A DNA stretch of 64,000 nucleotides from Proteus cibi (GCF_003144405.1 NZ_PENW01000015.1:186001-250000), one strand, 5' to 3'. Shown: positions 10,363-20,020, numbered from the stretch's first letter. A program made the numbers and translations. The notes: generated from the sequence alone by a model not told the origin.

Positions 10363-10715
10363 CGATGCAAAGCAAACAATTGTATCGCTTGCCACAAGAA
10401 GGCATGATCCGTGGTGTATGTGCTGGGCTTGCCCATTATTTTAATATTCCTGTTTTACTTGTCAGGGTTATTGCGGTGATTGCGCTGTTTGCTGGCTTTT
10501 TCGGTTTAACTATTATTGCTTACCTTGTCTTAAGTTTTTTTATGGAGCCCGCTCCGACTAATTACCAGCAAGGTGAAGATCAGCAAGAAAGCTTAAAAGA
10601 AATCTTAAGTGGAGTAGATAATCAATTGATGCAAGGTGAAAAACGTTTACAACAAATGGAACGTTATATTACCTCTTCCAGTTATCAGTTAAATAAACGC
10701 TTTCGAGATTTGTAA
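10359..10715 (+). CDS. pspC: Phage shock protein C
   Basis: Inner-membrane sensor, 118 residues. The PspC domain motif RLPQEGMIRGVCAGLAHYFN leads into a membrane helix (about 35-60), and a charged helix follows. It partners PspB. A GGAGG site 8 bases upstream supports the ATG at 10359, which overlaps the pspB stop (ATGA); a second ATG two codons on is also possible. A terminator follows directly, so the transcript appears to end here rather than continue to pspD. Confidence 0.95.
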   Translation: MTMQSKQLYRLPQEGMIRGVCAGLAHYFNIPVLLVRVIAVIALFAGFFGLTIIAYLVLSFFMEPAPTNYQQGEDQQESLKEILSGVDNQLMQGEKRLQQMERYITSSSYQLNKRFRDL

Positions 10716-10737
10716 TATTCTTGCTATTTAATCGGAT

Positions 10738-10766
10738 AAGACGCTCCATTTTAGGAGCGTCTTTCT
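10738..10766 (+). terminator. Terminator after pspABC
   Basis: AGACGCTCC (10739-10747) pairs with GGAGCGTCT (10754-10762) around a six-base loop, followed by TTCTTTCT. It separates pspC from pspD. Confidence 0.85.
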
Positions 10767-10833
10767 TTCTGCCGCTGATCTTTTTCAACACTTATAGTGT
10801 AAGAGCGCAAATTTTCTGATTGAGGAGCGTGTT

Positions 10834-11088
10834 ATGAATTCCAATCAAGTATTCGTTTCTTTAAAAACAAATAAACTCGCCCAATTAGCCAAAAAAGGGG
10901 TAACATTTGGGTTAATGTTATTCACTTTATTTGGGCCAGCAGCAATTACAGGCGGTATATTAAAACGAGTAAGTAGCAAACCGTTGCGTTGGCTGGTTCT
11001 ATTGATAGCTGAACCTATTATCAAAGCAGGCTTTAATAAGCTATCGCGTCAAGTGTCTTGGGAGAAACATGAAACGCCTACAAAATGA
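10834..11088 (+). CDS. pspD: Phage shock protein D
   Basis: 84-residue small membrane-associated protein. It resembles E. coli PspD in its central block LFGPAAITGGILKRVSSKPLR and in length. Its role in the stress response is poorly defined in the family. Here it is cut off from pspABC by a terminator, and its last 20 bases overlap the start of ycjX, so it looks grouped with ycjX-ycjF instead. GAGGAG ribosome binding site upstream. No PspE-like rhodanese gene follows. Confidence 0.85.
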   Translation: MNSNQVFVSLKTNKLAQLAKKGVTFGLMLFTLFGPAAITGGILKRVSSKPLRWLVLLIAEPIIKAGFNKLSRQVSWEKHETPTK

Positions 11089-12463
11089 ACTGACCGCTTT
11101 TATTAATCGTGGTGTTGATAGACATCTTCGTTTGGCCGTAACTGGATTAAGCCGAAGTGGTAAAACCGCATTTATTACCTCTTTAGTTAATCAACTTATT
11201 AATGTGCATACCGGCGCGCGTTTACCGCTATTTTCGGCTGCACGAAATAAGCAATTACTAGGTGTAAAACGTATTCCTCAACACAATTTAAATATTCCTC
11301 GTTTTACCTATGATGAAGGGATGGACGCGCTTTACCATACTCCCCCAAGTTGGCCGGTTCCTACAAAAGGGGTCAGTGAAATACGTTTACAACTACGTTA
11401 TCGATCGAATGAATCTTTAACCCGTTTTATAAAAGAAACATCTTCTCTTTATTTAGAAATTGTTGATTACCCCGGTGAATGGCTATTAGATTTACCTATG
11501 CTTGAGCAAGACTATTTTGAATGGTCAGAGCAAATGGATAAGGTCAATCGTCAAAGAACGTCACCAGAACAACATTGGCAATTACTCCTTAAAAAATGTG
11601 ATCCTTTTGCGCCGGCTGATGAAACGTTATTAGCTGATATTGCCTCCGCTTACACTGACTATTTATTAGCATGTAAAGATGAAGGACTTCATTTTATCCA
11701 ACCGGGGCGTTTTGTATTACCAGGTGAATTAGCTGGAGCACCCGTTTTGCAATTTTTCCCATGGGGTGATTTACAAAAATACGATATTGCTAAATTAAAG
11801 AGCGCAGATAAACGTACTAATATTGGCATGCTAAAACAACGCTATGAATATTATGGACAGCATGTTGTAAAAGGTTTTTATCGCGATCATTTTCAAGGGT
11901 TTGATAGACAAATTGTTTTGGTTGATTGCCTACAACCTTTAAATCAAGGTGCAGATGTTTTTAATGATATGCGCCAAGCATTAACACAATTAATGCGCAG
12001 TTTTCATTATGGAAAAAGAACCTTACTTAGACGCTTATTTTCACCTTGTATCGATAAGCTTCTATTTGCAGCCACAAAAGCCGACCATATCACGGTTGAC
12101 CAACATGAAAATTTAGTGTCGTTGCTTCAACAACTTATTCAAGATGCTAAACAAAATGCTATTTTTGAAGGGATCAGTATTGATTGCATGGGACTTGCTT
12201 CTATTGCGGCAACTGAAAGTGGAATTGTTGATCATCATGGCGAAAAAATACCAGCCTTGAAAGGTTTTCGTTTAAGCGATAATACACCATTGGTGTATTT
12301 TCCCGGTGAGGTTCCTAAACGATTGCCTGAAAAAGCATTTTGGGAAAAACAAGGATTTAGTTTCGAATCTTTTAGACCGCAACAAATATCAAGAGATAGT
12401 GCGGTTCCTCATATTCGTATGGATAGTGCAATGGAGTTCTTGTTAGGGGATAAATTAAAATGA
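11069..12463 (+). CDS. ycjX: YcjX family GTP-binding protein
   Basis: 464 residues, aligned end to end with E. coli YcjX (DUF463), a PspF-regulated P-loop GTPase-like protein. Walker A GLSRSGKT is at residues 26-33; [16 protein letters not shown] holds the DxxG-like switch and AATKADH the guanine-specificity motif. Cell role is unclear; in E. coli the gene belongs to the phage-shock regulon. The start overlaps pspD and the end overlaps ycjF by four bases, so the three are translationally coupled. Confidence 0.96.
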   Translation: MKRLQNELTAFINRGVDRHLRLAVTGLSRSGKTAFITSLVNQLINVHTGARLPLFSAARNKQLLGVKRIPQHNLNIPRFTYDEGMDALYHTPPSWPVPTKGVSEIRLQLRYRSNESLTRFIKETSSLYLEIVDYPGEWLLDLPMLEQDYFEWSEQMDKVNRQRTSPEQHWQLLLKKCDPFAPADETLLADIASAYTDYLLACKDEGLHFIQPGRFVLPGELAGAPVLQFFPWGDLQKYDIAKLKSADKRTNIGMLKQRYEYYGQHVVKGFYRDHFQGFDRQIVLVDCLQPLNQGADVFNDMRQALTQLMRSFHYGKRTLLRRLFSPCIDKLLFAATKADHITVDQHENLVSLLQQLIQDAKQNAIFEGISIDCMGLASIAATESGIVDHHGEKIPALKGFRLSDNTPLVYFPGEVPKRLPEKAFWEKQGFSFESFRPQQISRDSAVPHIRMDSAMEFLLGDKLK

Positions 12464-13503
12464 ATGAGCCATTAAAATCGCGAATTGATTTTAAAGAGCC
12501 CATACTTCAAGAAGAAGTCACCTTAAAAAAAGGTGTTGGCTTTAATGAAAATGAGCCATTTTTGCCGATTGATCCACTATTGGATGAAGAGAATGAAGGG
12601 CAATTAGAAGGCGATGTTCAGTCAATTTTAAAACCGAAAAAAAGTGTCTGGAAACGGTTATTAACGATTGCGAGTACCATTTTAGGGGTTAGTGTTATTG
12701 CCCAGACTGGACAATGGATTTATAGCTCATGGGTAAATTCTGACTGGATTGCGTTGGGGGCAGCCAGTGCGGGTGGGTTAATTGTTGTTGCTGGTATTGG
12801 ATCTGTGATAACAGAGTGGCGCCGTATTTATCGTTTACGCCAACGCGCAGATGAAAGAGATAAAGCCAAAGAGTTACTTTATAGTCATGCGATGGGGAAT
12901 GGTCGCCCCTTTTGTGAAAAACTCGCTACACAAGCGGGTATTGGTCCACAACATCCCGCATTCATTCGTTGGCAAAGTGCATTACACGATACACATAATG
13001 ACAAAGAAGTATTAGAACTTTATAGCCAACTTGTTCAACCTATTTTGGATAAACAAGCGAGAGCTGAAATCAGTCGTTCTGCTGCAGAATCAACTTTGAT
13101 GATTGCTGTCAGCCCACTGGCAATGGTCGATATGGCTTTTATTGGTTGGCGTAATATTCGTTTGATTAATCGTATTGCAGAAATTTACGGTATTGAATTA
13201 GGCTACTATAGTCGTTTAAAACTCTTTCGTCTTGTTTTGGTCAATATTGCATTTGCCGGTGCGACGGAACTGGTTAGAGAAGTTGGAATGGACTGGCTTT
13301 CACAAGATCTTGCCGCACGATTATCAACAAGAGCCGCTCAAGGTATAGGTGCAGGTTTACTAACGGCACGCTTAGGAATAAAAGCAATGGAATTATGCCG
13401 TCCTTTACCATGGATTGATGATAATAAACCTAAGCTAGGCGATTTTAGAACAGAGTTAATCGGAAAATTAAAAAACACTATTGGTAGCAAGAAGAAAGAA
13501 TAA
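12460..13503 (+). CDS. ycjF: YcjF family inner-membrane protein
   Basis: 347 residues, UPF0283/DUF697 family. It has a hydrophilic N-terminal third, two membrane segments at about residues 68-85 and 93-115, and a C-terminal DUF697-type helical domain that includes [16 protein letters not shown]-like hydrophobic sequence. It overlaps ycjX by four bases (ATGA), which supports joint function with the GTPase. A strong terminator follows. Confidence 0.95.
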   Translation: MNEPLKSRIDFKEPILQEEVTLKKGVGFNENEPFLPIDPLLDEENEGQLEGDVQSILKPKKSVWKRLLTIASTILGVSVIAQTGQWIYSSWVNSDWIALGAASAGGLIVVAGIGSVITEWRRIYRLRQRADERDKAKELLYSHAMGNGRPFCEKLATQAGIGPQHPAFIRWQSALHDTHNDKEVLELYSQLVQPILDKQARAEISRSAAESTLMIAVSPLAMVDMAFIGWRNIRLINRIAEIYGIELGYYSRLKLFRLVLVNIAFAGATELVREVGMDWLSQDLAARLSTRAAQGIGAGLLTARLGIKAMELCRPLPWIDDNKPKLGDFRTELIGKLKNTIGSKKKE

Positions 13504-14021
13504 ACTCTTGTTTTCATCTTTTAATGATTTTAAATAAAAGCCATAGACGTCATTCTATGGCTTTTTTTATATAAGGATTGGCAAAGTGTTGTTTATATAA
13601 AATAGTCCTTATGGCGAAGATAACAAAATCTTTTTTAAAAGAAGCTGAATGCTATAAAGCACTTTTAATATTTTATCGTTAGTTTAGTTACTATTTTTAA
13701 AAGAAACTATTGTAATAGTAAACTTTAAAAAAGCGTAAATTTCACAAGCGTTGAGGGTGGTTGTAACTATTTGTATATCAAGGTTAATGTGTGTTTATTT
13801 AGTGGAATATGTTTAATATTAACCATAATGTTTCTTTTTTGATGGGAAATAGTGTTGATTTTAGTGTAATAAATAGCGTTAAATATCACCCTAAAATAAT
13901 TATTTTAGTAATATATTTTGATATATCTACTTTTTGGATAATTTACCATTCAAAAACAATAATGATCTTTATTTAAAAAATTACAAAAATGAAAAAATAA
14001 TATTTTTAACAAGGTTAAAAA
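13504..14021. other. 518-base gap: terminator, then AT-rich DNA
   Basis: After the ycjF terminator I see no credible ORF, RNA or long repeat. The sequence is very AT-rich. It contains GTTGTAACTA at 13760-13769, the core of a Tus-binding Ter site, but with unmatched flanks. The promoter of the following small gene probably lies near the right end. Confidence 0.5.
13536..13568 (+). terminator. ycjF terminator
   Basis: AAAAGCCATAG (13536-13546) pairs with CTATGGCTTTT (13555-13565) and is followed by more Ts. Confidence 0.88.
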
Positions 14022-14441
14022 ATGAAAGAAATACAAATATCAGTAATAAAGAAACTCTCTAAACAAAGACGTAAACTCTATTTAGGCTCCACATTAAATG
14101 GTGAAATTATTGATAATCAATTAAGTATTTTAATTCCCATTCTTAGCGAAACGATTAGTGAGATTAAAAAAAGACAATATCAGAAACCTTTGGACTCATT
14201 TCAGATTCAGGAGGCATCTCAATTTTTTGAATATTTGACTGAATCGGATAAGAAAGAAAGAGCAATAAATGCATTAGAATTTTTGCTTTTTTGTTTTGAT
14301 CATGGATGTAAAACCATCAAAAAAATGATCAGTCAAGAATTAAGTCCTTTGGTAAAGGATGTCGAATATCTTATCGATTTTGAACTAAAAAAAATAATAA
14401 AAACCTCTTCATTTTCGTTATTTAGCTTTTTTAAAGCATAA
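14022..14441 (+). CDS. Hypothetical 139-residue protein
   Basis: I do not recognise a family. The protein is lysine-rich and predicted to be mainly helical, with no signal peptide; the C terminus SSFSLFSFFKA is aromatic and hydrophobic. An AAGG-like ribosome binding site precedes the ATG. It sits between ycjF and tyrR, which are neighbours in E. coli without such a gene, and it is more AT-rich than both, so it looks like an accessory insertion. It has no terminator or partner gene that hints at a job. Confidence 0.65.
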   Translation: MKEIQISVIKKLSKQRRKLYLGSTLNGEIIDNQLSILIPILSETISEIKKRQYQKPLDSFQIQEASQFFEYLTESDKKERAINALEFLLFCFDHGCKTIKKMISQELSPLVKDVEYLIDFELKKIIKTSSFSLFSFFKA

Positions 14442-14594
14442 ATAATCTTAGTTAGAGATCAGAAAATGAATTTAGTTGTGTAAAAATAAATGCTATTGGT
14501 GTCAACCTTTGCTGACAAGCCTCTTTATTTAGTTGATATTTATGTATAATATCTAGAATAAGTTCAGGGTCACTCAGTATTAAGAAGGTTTATA

Positions 14595-16160
14595 ATGCGT
14601 TTAGAGGTCACTTGTGAAGATCGCATCGGGTTAACCCGTGAATTATTAGATCTGCTAGTATTAAAAAATATTGATTTACGTGGAATTGAAATATTCCCAA
14701 TAGGTCTTATTTACCTGAATTTTTCACAAATAGATTTTAATATATTTCAGCCCCTTATGGCTGAAATAAGAAGAATTGACGGAGTTATTGATGTTCGCAC
14801 TGTGGCATTTATGCCATCAGAGCAAGAACATCGCGCGATGTGGACATTGTTAGAATCTGTACCTGTACCTGTTTTTTCTATTAATACTAAAGGTCAAATA
14901 AAGCTACAAAATCCAGCAACGCGTCAACTATTTGATATAGACGCTGATGATAATAGTGAAAAATCGTTTAATCAGCTTATTCCTAATTTCAATATTCATC
15001 GTTGGTTAGAACAAAAAGATCCTCATGCCGAAATAATTCCAATTAATTTAAAAAAACGAAATTTTGATATGGAAATAGTGCCAATAAAATTGGCAGATGA
15101 TAATCAATTTAATCATTGTGTTGGCGCACTTATTTTATTGAAGTATAGCGGTGTTGTTCATGATCACTCCCAATTAATTGTCAGTGATAGCCATGAGTTT
15201 GAGAAAATTATTGCTGTTAGTTCTCAAATGAAACAGTTGGTTGAACGTGCAAAAAAAATGGCAAAAATGGATGCACCATTATTATTGGTAGGTGATACAG
15301 GAACAGGAAAAGATTTATTCGCTAAAGCCTGTCATTGGCTAAGTTCTCGCGCAAGGTCGCCTTTCTTAGGGCTTAATTGTGCTTCAATGCCTGATGATGT
15401 CGTTGAAAGTGAACTCTTTGGTTATGCTGCGGGTGCTTATCCTAATGCTATTGAAGGAAAAAAAGGATTTTTTGAGCAAGCCAATAGGGGGACTGTTTTA
15501 CTTGATGAAATTGGTGAAATGTCTTCACAAATGCAAATCAAACTTCTACGATTTTTAAATGATGGTACATTTCGTCGAGTGGGCGAAGAGCATGAAGTTA
15601 ATGTTGATGTCCGTATTATTTGTGCTACACAAAAGAATTTATGGGAGCTAGTTCAAAAAGGATTATTTAGAGAAGATCTTTATTATCGACTTAATGTATT
15701 AACACTGACATTACCGCCATTGAGAGAAAGAAAATCGGATATTATGCCGTTAGCAATGCATTTTATTAATCAATATTGTACAGAGCAACAGGCAGCAAAA
15801 CCGATAATATCACCTGAATTATCGGCTTATTTAACCCAATATGGTTGGCCTGGTAATGTTCGTCAATTAAGAAATACTATTTATCAAGCGATGGCTCAAT
15901 TAACGGGTAATACTTTACGTAAGCAAGATATTACATTACCGGAGCATACTGCTGATGTTTTATTTGATGAGGACTTATTAGAGGGCTCATTAGATGAAAT
16001 GACAAAACGTTTTGAAGCTTCAATTTTAGCCCGTTTATATCGTGACTATCCAAGTACCCGAAAACTCGCAAAACGTTTAGGCATTTCTCATACAGCGATT
16101 GCTAATAAGCTGAGAGAATATAACCTAACAAATAAAAAGAACGACAATCCTGAAAGCTAA
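14595..16160 (+). CDS. tyrR: Transcriptional regulator TyrR
   Basis: Regulator of aromatic amino-acid synthesis and transport, 521 residues. Domains in order: ACT (about 2-75), PAS (about 80-190), a sigma-54-type AAA+ core (about 207-430) and a C-terminal helix-turn-helix with RKLAKRLGISHTAIANKLRE. Walker A is GDTGTGKD at 233-240. The loop that would be GAFTGA reads GAYPNA (280-285), as in E. coli TyrR, which works with sigma-70. Tyrosine or phenylalanine bound at the ACT and AAA+ domains controls its oligomerisation. It converges on tpx across a shared terminator. Confidence 0.97.
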   Translation: MRLEVTCEDRIGLTRELLDLLVLKNIDLRGIEIFPIGLIYLNFSQIDFNIFQPLMAEIRRIDGVIDVRTVAFMPSEQEHRAMWTLLESVPVPVFSINTKGQIKLQNPATRQLFDIDADDNSEKSFNQLIPNFNIHRWLEQKDPHAEIIPINLKKRNFDMEIVPIKLADDNQFNHCVGALILLKYSGVVHDHSQLIVSDSHEFEKIIAVSSQMKQLVERAKKMAKMDAPLLLVGDTGTGKDLFAKACHWLSSRARSPFLGLNCASMPDDVVESELFGYAAGAYPNAIEGKKGFFEQANRGTVLLDEIGEMSSQMQIKLLRFLNDGTFRRVGEEHEVNVDVRIICATQKNLWELVQKGLFREDLYYRLNVLTLTLPPLRERKSDIMPLAMHFINQYCTEQQAAKPIISPELSAYLTQYGWPGNVRQLRNTIYQAMAQLTGNTLRKQDITLPEHTADVLFDEDLLEGSLDEMTKRFEASILARLYRDYPSTRKLAKRLGISHTAIANKLREYNLTNKKNDNPES

Positions 16161-16183
16161 TTTTATCGCGAGATCATTAGGAT

Positions 16184-16218
16184 AAAAAACAGGCGAGCAT
16201 AATGCTCGCCTGTTTTTT
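16184..16218. terminator. Bidirectional terminator between tyrR and tpx
   Basis: AGGCGAGCAT and ATGCTCGCCT form a GC-rich hairpin flanked by six As on the left and seven Ts on the right, so it can end transcripts from both sides. Confidence 0.9.
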
Positions 16219-16227
16219 TCATCCGTA

Positions 16228-16731
16228 TTATTTCAGTGCTTTTAACGCATCATCATAATTTGGTTCAGTGGTAATTTCATCAACCAACTGGGTGTAGATA
16301 ACAGTGTTATTTTCATCTAAAACAACGACGGCTCGGCTTGTTAAGCCAGCTAATGGACCTGATACAATTGCAACACCGTAGTTTTCTTTGAATTCAGCAC
16401 CCCGCATTGTAGATAACGTGACAACGTTATCTAAGCCTTCCGCACCACAAAAACGCGCTTGAGCAAAAGGTAAATCAGCTGAAATACATAAAACCACCGT
16501 GTTATTTAGTTCATTTGCAACTTTATTAAATTGGCGAACACTTGCCGCACAAACGCCGGTATCTACACTTGGGAAAATGTTTAAAACTTTACGTTTACCC
16601 GCAAAATTCGCTAAAGAAACATCATTAAGATCTTTACCAACGAGAGAGAAATCTGCGGCTTTTTGACCTACTGCTGGGAAATTACCCGCTAGTGCCACTG
16701 CATTTCCTTGTAAAGTAACTTGATGTGCCAT
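16228..16731 (-). CDS. tpx: Thiol peroxidase Tpx
   Basis: Periplasm-linked or cytoplasmic atypical 2-Cys peroxiredoxin that reduces lipid and organic hydroperoxides using thioredoxin. 167 residues. Peroxidatic Cys61 lies in [10 protein letters not shown] and resolving Cys95 in ARFCGAEG; the non-catalytic Cys82 is also kept. All three positions agree with E. coli. An AGGAG site lies just before the ATG. A perfect 22-bp palindrome lies 50-71 bases upstream and may be its operator. Confidence 0.98.
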   Translation of the reverse strand: MAHQVTLQGNAVALAGNFPAVGQKAADFSLVGKDLNDVSLANFAGKRKVLNIFPSVDTGVCAASVRQFNKVANELNNTVVLCISADLPFAQARFCGAEGLDNVVTLSTMRGAEFKENYGVAIVSGPLAGLTSRAVVVLDENNTVIYTQLVDEITTEPNYDDALKALK

Positions 16732-16780
16732 TGTTGTTCTCCTTTATTAGTTGTCAGACTAATTGTTATTAATACTCATT

Positions 16781-16802
16781 ATTAACGATAATTATCGTTA
16801 AT
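16781..16802. promoter_or_regulatory. Perfect 22-bp palindrome upstream of tpx
   Basis: Eleven bases, ATTAACGATAA, are followed directly by their reverse complement. It sits in the tpx-mppA divergent gap, 50 bases upstream of the tpx start. The regulator is unknown; the GATAATTATC centre resembles but does not match a Fur box. Confidence 0.5.
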
Positions 16803-16954
16803 GCTTAACCATTATAAAAATTTGCCATTATTGGCATAGTCACCACTAAAAACACAAAAATTTATAAAATATTTGTAATCAGTGATTGTGCCTTTTTATC
16901 AGGCTCTTATAATTGTGCAGTTCATTCTCATACAGATTACAGGACGAAACAGAC

Positions 16955-18574
16955 ATGCGCAAAATATTCGTCATCTCATGTGCACTTGTCGTTCAAGGAT
17001 CAATCATGTCGCAAGTAAATGCGGCAGTAGTCCCCACAGGAACGATACTCGATAAAAAGCAAGAAGTAGTTCGACATTTAAAAGATGAGCCTGCATCACT
17101 TGATCCTATTAATGCTGTTGGATTAACAGAAGCTCAAGTGCAACGTGATTTATTTGAAGGATTGACGATAGAAGATGAGCATGGACGTCCCATTCCTGGT
17201 GTCGCTCAAAGTTGGCGTACAGAAGATAATCGTGTGTGGATCTTCACCTTACGCGATAATGCAAAATGGTCTAATGGTGAAAAAGTCACAGCAACCGATT
17301 TTGTTTATAGCTGGCAAAGGTTAGTTGACCCTAAGAATCTTTCACCTTTCGCATGGTATGCATCGCTTGCATCTATTGAAAATGCACAAAAGATTATTGA
17401 TGGAAAATTAAAACCAACATCATTAGGTGTAGAAGCAATTGATGAAAAGACACTAAAAGTGACTTTAGAACGACCCGTTTCTTACTTCCCAAGTTTGACG
17501 ACTAACTTTTCGTTATATCCTGTACCTCGTCATAGTATTGAAAAATATGGTAGTGAATGGATTAAGGTTGGCAATTTAGTCGGAAATGGTGCTTTTGTTT
17601 TAAAAGATAGAGTCGTTAATGAGAAGATCGTATTAACACCAAATCCTTATTATTGGGATCATAAAAATACAGTATTAACTAAAGTCACTTTTGTGCCTAT
17701 TAATCATGAATCCCATGCGACTAAGCGTTATTTAGCGGGTGATATTGATATTACTGAGTCGTTCCCCAAAAATTTATATCATAAATTAATGAAAGATATT
17801 CCTAATGAGGTTTATATTCCCGATCAGTTAGGTACTTATTACTATGCTTTTAATACTCAGTCAGGGCCAACAAAAGATATTCGTGTACGTAAAGCGTTAG
17901 CGATGGCAATAGATAGAAAAATTATCACTGATAAAGTATTAGGCACAGGGGAGAAATCAGCAAACCGTTTTACACCTGATGTAACGGCGGGCTTTACCCC
18001 AGAACCGACAATTTATGATGAATACAATCAAGATGAACTAGATAGTCAAGCTAAGATCTTGTTAGCGGCTGCTGGATACGGCCCTCATAATCCATTAACA
18101 CTGTCATTGCTATACAATAATTCAGAGAATCATCAGAAAATTGCTATTGCAGTTGCTTCTATGTGGAAGAAAAAGTTAGGGGTAAAAGTCCAATTACGTA
18201 ACCAAGAATGGAAAACCTATATTGATAGTCGAAACTCGGGTGATTTTGATGTGATAAGAGCATCATGGGTTGGTGATTATAACGAACCTTCTACTTTTTT
18301 AAGCTTACTCGGTTCGAAACACGCGGGTAATATCCCTAAATATCAGAATAAGCAATATGATGAAGTGTTAACATTGGCTGGTATGACTATTGATGCAAAT
18401 GAAAGAAATAGTCTGTATAACCGAGCGGAGCAAATAATAGCTGAAGATGCGCCAATTGCGCCTATTTATCAATACACAAATGGACGTTTGATAAAACCAT
18501 GGTTAAAAGGGTATCCCATTGAGAACCCAGAAGATGTTGCTTATAGCCATACGTTTTATATTCTTAAACATTAA
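16955..18574 (+). CDS. mppA: Murein tripeptide-binding protein MppA
   Basis: Periplasmic solute-binding family 5 protein, 539 residues, that in E. coli captures the cell-wall tripeptide and delivers it through the Opp permease for recycling. The start ATG at 16955 has an AGGACG site upstream and gives a signal peptide of about 23 residues ending MSQVNA. Long blocks agree with E. coli MppA, such as RHLKDEPASLDP, KRYLAGDIDITESFPKN and RASWVGDYNEPSTFL. An in-frame codon at 16913 would extend it but lacks support. It stands alone, with no permease genes beside it, as expected for MppA. Confidence 0.95.
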   Translation: MRKIFVISCALVVQGSIMSQVNAAVVPTGTILDKKQEVVRHLKDEPASLDPINAVGLTEAQVQRDLFEGLTIEDEHGRPIPGVAQSWRTEDNRVWIFTLRDNAKWSNGEKVTATDFVYSWQRLVDPKNLSPFAWYASLASIENAQKIIDGKLKPTSLGVEAIDEKTLKVTLERPVSYFPSLTTNFSLYPVPRHSIEKYGSEWIKVGNLVGNGAFVLKDRVVNEKIVLTPNPYYWDHKNTVLTKVTFVPINHESHATKRYLAGDIDITESFPKNLYHKLMKDIPNEVYIPDQLGTYYYAFNTQSGPTKDIRVRKALAMAIDRKIITDKVLGTGEKSANRFTPDVTAGFTPEPTIYDEYNQDELDSQAKILLAAAGYGPHNPLTLSLLYNNSENHQKIAIAVASMWKKKLGVKVQLRNQEWKTYIDSRNSGDFDVIRASWVGDYNEPSTFLSLLGSKHAGNIPKYQNKQYDEVLTLAGMTIDANERNSLYNRAEQIIAEDAPIAPIYQYTNGRLIKPWLKGYPIENPEDVAYSHTFYILKH

Positions 18575-18655
18575 TGTAAAGACTCAATTAGAAGATTAAC
18601 GTTAAGCTAATATAAACGTCTTAATTTAATAAAAAAGATAATTGTATATAAATTA

Positions 18656-18692
18656 TACCTCAAAGTTAAAATCTAATTTGAGGTATTTTTTT
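18656..18692 (+). terminator. mppA terminator
   Basis: TACCTCAAA (18656-18664) pairs with TTTGAGGTA (18677-18685), followed by seven Ts. Confidence 0.85.
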
Positions 18693-18784
18693 ATTCTATT
18701 ATTAATAGTGAAAGTGAAAATCTTTTAATTTATAAGTTGATCTATATTGTTAGTAGGTAAGCTAAGAAAATAAAAGAGAGTATA

Positions 18785-18813
18785 AATAAAAAAGAACCCC
18801 TTTAAAAAAGGGG
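18785..18813 (-). terminator. Orphan minus-strand terminator-like hairpin
   Basis: CCCCTT (18797-18802) and AAGGGG (18808-18813), with an A-rich flank to the left that becomes a T run on the minus strand. No coding gene directly precedes it on that strand. Confidence 0.5.
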
Positions 18814-18930
18814 CGTAGCAAAATAAAGCAGGATGACATATTGTCTCGATATAAATTATATTTTTTATGCCTTATTTGCACGATTTTTATTGTATCTAAC
18901 TGTTACAATGAATAATAAAATATTTATACC

Positions 18931-18964
18931 AAAAAAAATCCCTCTGTCATAAAAACAGAAGGAG
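18931..18964 (-). terminator. Minus-strand terminator
   Basis: CCTCTGT (18941-18947) pairs with ACAGAAGG (18955-18962) with one bulge; eight As at 18931-18938 give the T run on the minus strand. It may end the transcript of the barrel gene 250 bases upstream, leaving a long 3' region. Confidence 0.6.
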
Positions 18965-19210
18965 ACTCAAAAGGAATAAACATTGCAAGTAACATGTTAA
19001 TACATTTTTATAGTATTGTTTTGACCAATTGTGCAATGTGCTTGATGTTAAATATTATATCTTATTTTATTTATAGATATAACTACGTAGTCATAATGAA
19101 AATTAATATATTGATTATGGTGTTTGAAGGAACCACAATCAGAATTATCTATTTGTTTTTCTTTATTATTAAATGGAATTACAGATTATCAATAATTATT
19201 AGAGAATCAG

Positions 19211-19771
19211 TTAAAAATGAAATCCTAGAGATAATTGTAAAGCACTTAATTCTATATGTCGCTTATTTGCTGTGGTATCAGAATAAAGATACCCCAAGCT
19301 AAATGAGATATTCTTAATAGGATTATAATCGATGCCAATTTGACCAATTACACTTGTTGTATTAACAATGTGGGAATCTGTTGTATTTATTTCAAGGTGA
19401 TATTTATCTTCTTGGTGTTTTAACTTGTTAGGCCCCATTTGAGCATAAACAGAAATTTTAGGTGTTATTCTATAAGTTGGACCGATTAATAGACCTATAG
19501 TTTTAGTTCGATAATTTACTGCTGAAGGTGTGGTAAAACGAGGGTCAATAAAATATTCTTTATGGTCGCTATTTAAATGCAGCAGAGAAATTAATATTCC
19601 CCAAGCATTTTCCGCTTCATAACGATAACTGATTATTTCTCCTTTTGCTGTGTCACCTTTTATTTTGCCATAAATATAGCCACCAGAGAGAGTATGTGTC
19701 TTATCTTCGGCATGTAATGTAGAGGAGTAAGATAAAGCTAAGCTAATTAAAACAAGGGCTAATTTATTCAT
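19211..19771 (-). CDS. Ail/OmpX-like outer-membrane beta-barrel protein
   Basis: 186 residues with a signal peptide of about 21 residues ending TLHA. The mature part has alternating hydrophobic strands, begins HTLSGGYIYGKIKG, contains LLIGPTYRITPKISVYAQMG, which is the conserved Ail/Lom strand-turn-strand, and ends in Phe (LSLGFHF), the outer-membrane assembly signal. These small eight-stranded barrels often mediate adhesion or serum resistance; the role here is unknown. It is more diverged than the tandem pair at 25-26.6 kb. Confidence 0.72.
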   Translation of the reverse strand: MNKLALVLISLALSYSSTLHAEDKTHTLSGGYIYGKIKGDTAKGEIISYRYEAENAWGILISLLHLNSDHKEYFIDPRFTTPSAVNYRTKTIGLLIGPTYRITPKISVYAQMGPNKLKHQEDKYHLEINTTDSHIVNTTSVIGQIGIDYNPIKNISFSLGYLYSDTTANKRHIELSALQLSLGFHF

Positions 19772-20020
19772 TATAGAGTTTCTATGTTGATGTGTAGAAC
19801 ACCATTTTTAGTAAAATAAAGGGTGATTTCAATATTAATTGATTGAAATTACTCTTAAAAAAAGTTTGAATGCTTATTTTTAAATTCAATAAAAAATCAA
19901 ATCATCATAAATAGCTAATTATTAAATAGTATACGATTTATTAATTATTTTAATAATGGTGTAATAATGAGCAATTATTTAAAGAGAAGGGAATAGATAT
20001 TGAGCATAATAAGTGAAAAT

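Larger units (their letters stand above)
18575..19210. other. 636-base gap with three terminator-like hairpins
   Basis: Holds the mppA terminator and two further hairpins with T runs on the minus strand (18785-18813 and 18931-18964). The remainder is AT-rich. A 102-codon plus-strand reading frame crosses the right end, but it is a low-complexity stretch overlapping the next gene and I do not accept it. The two minus-strand terminators have only one minus-strand gene upstream, so an unannotated small RNA is possible. Confidence 0.5.

Noticed and set aside
14455-14594. TyrR box upstream of tyrR
   Set aside because: TGTAAA near 14477 is present, but the partner half TTTACA is missing at the required spacing.
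18994-19302. 102-codon plus-strand ORF in the gap before the barrel gene
   Set aside because: Low-complexity, Ile/Tyr-rich translation typical of random AT-rich DNA, no ribosome binding site, and it overlaps the 3' end of the better-supported minus-strand gene.
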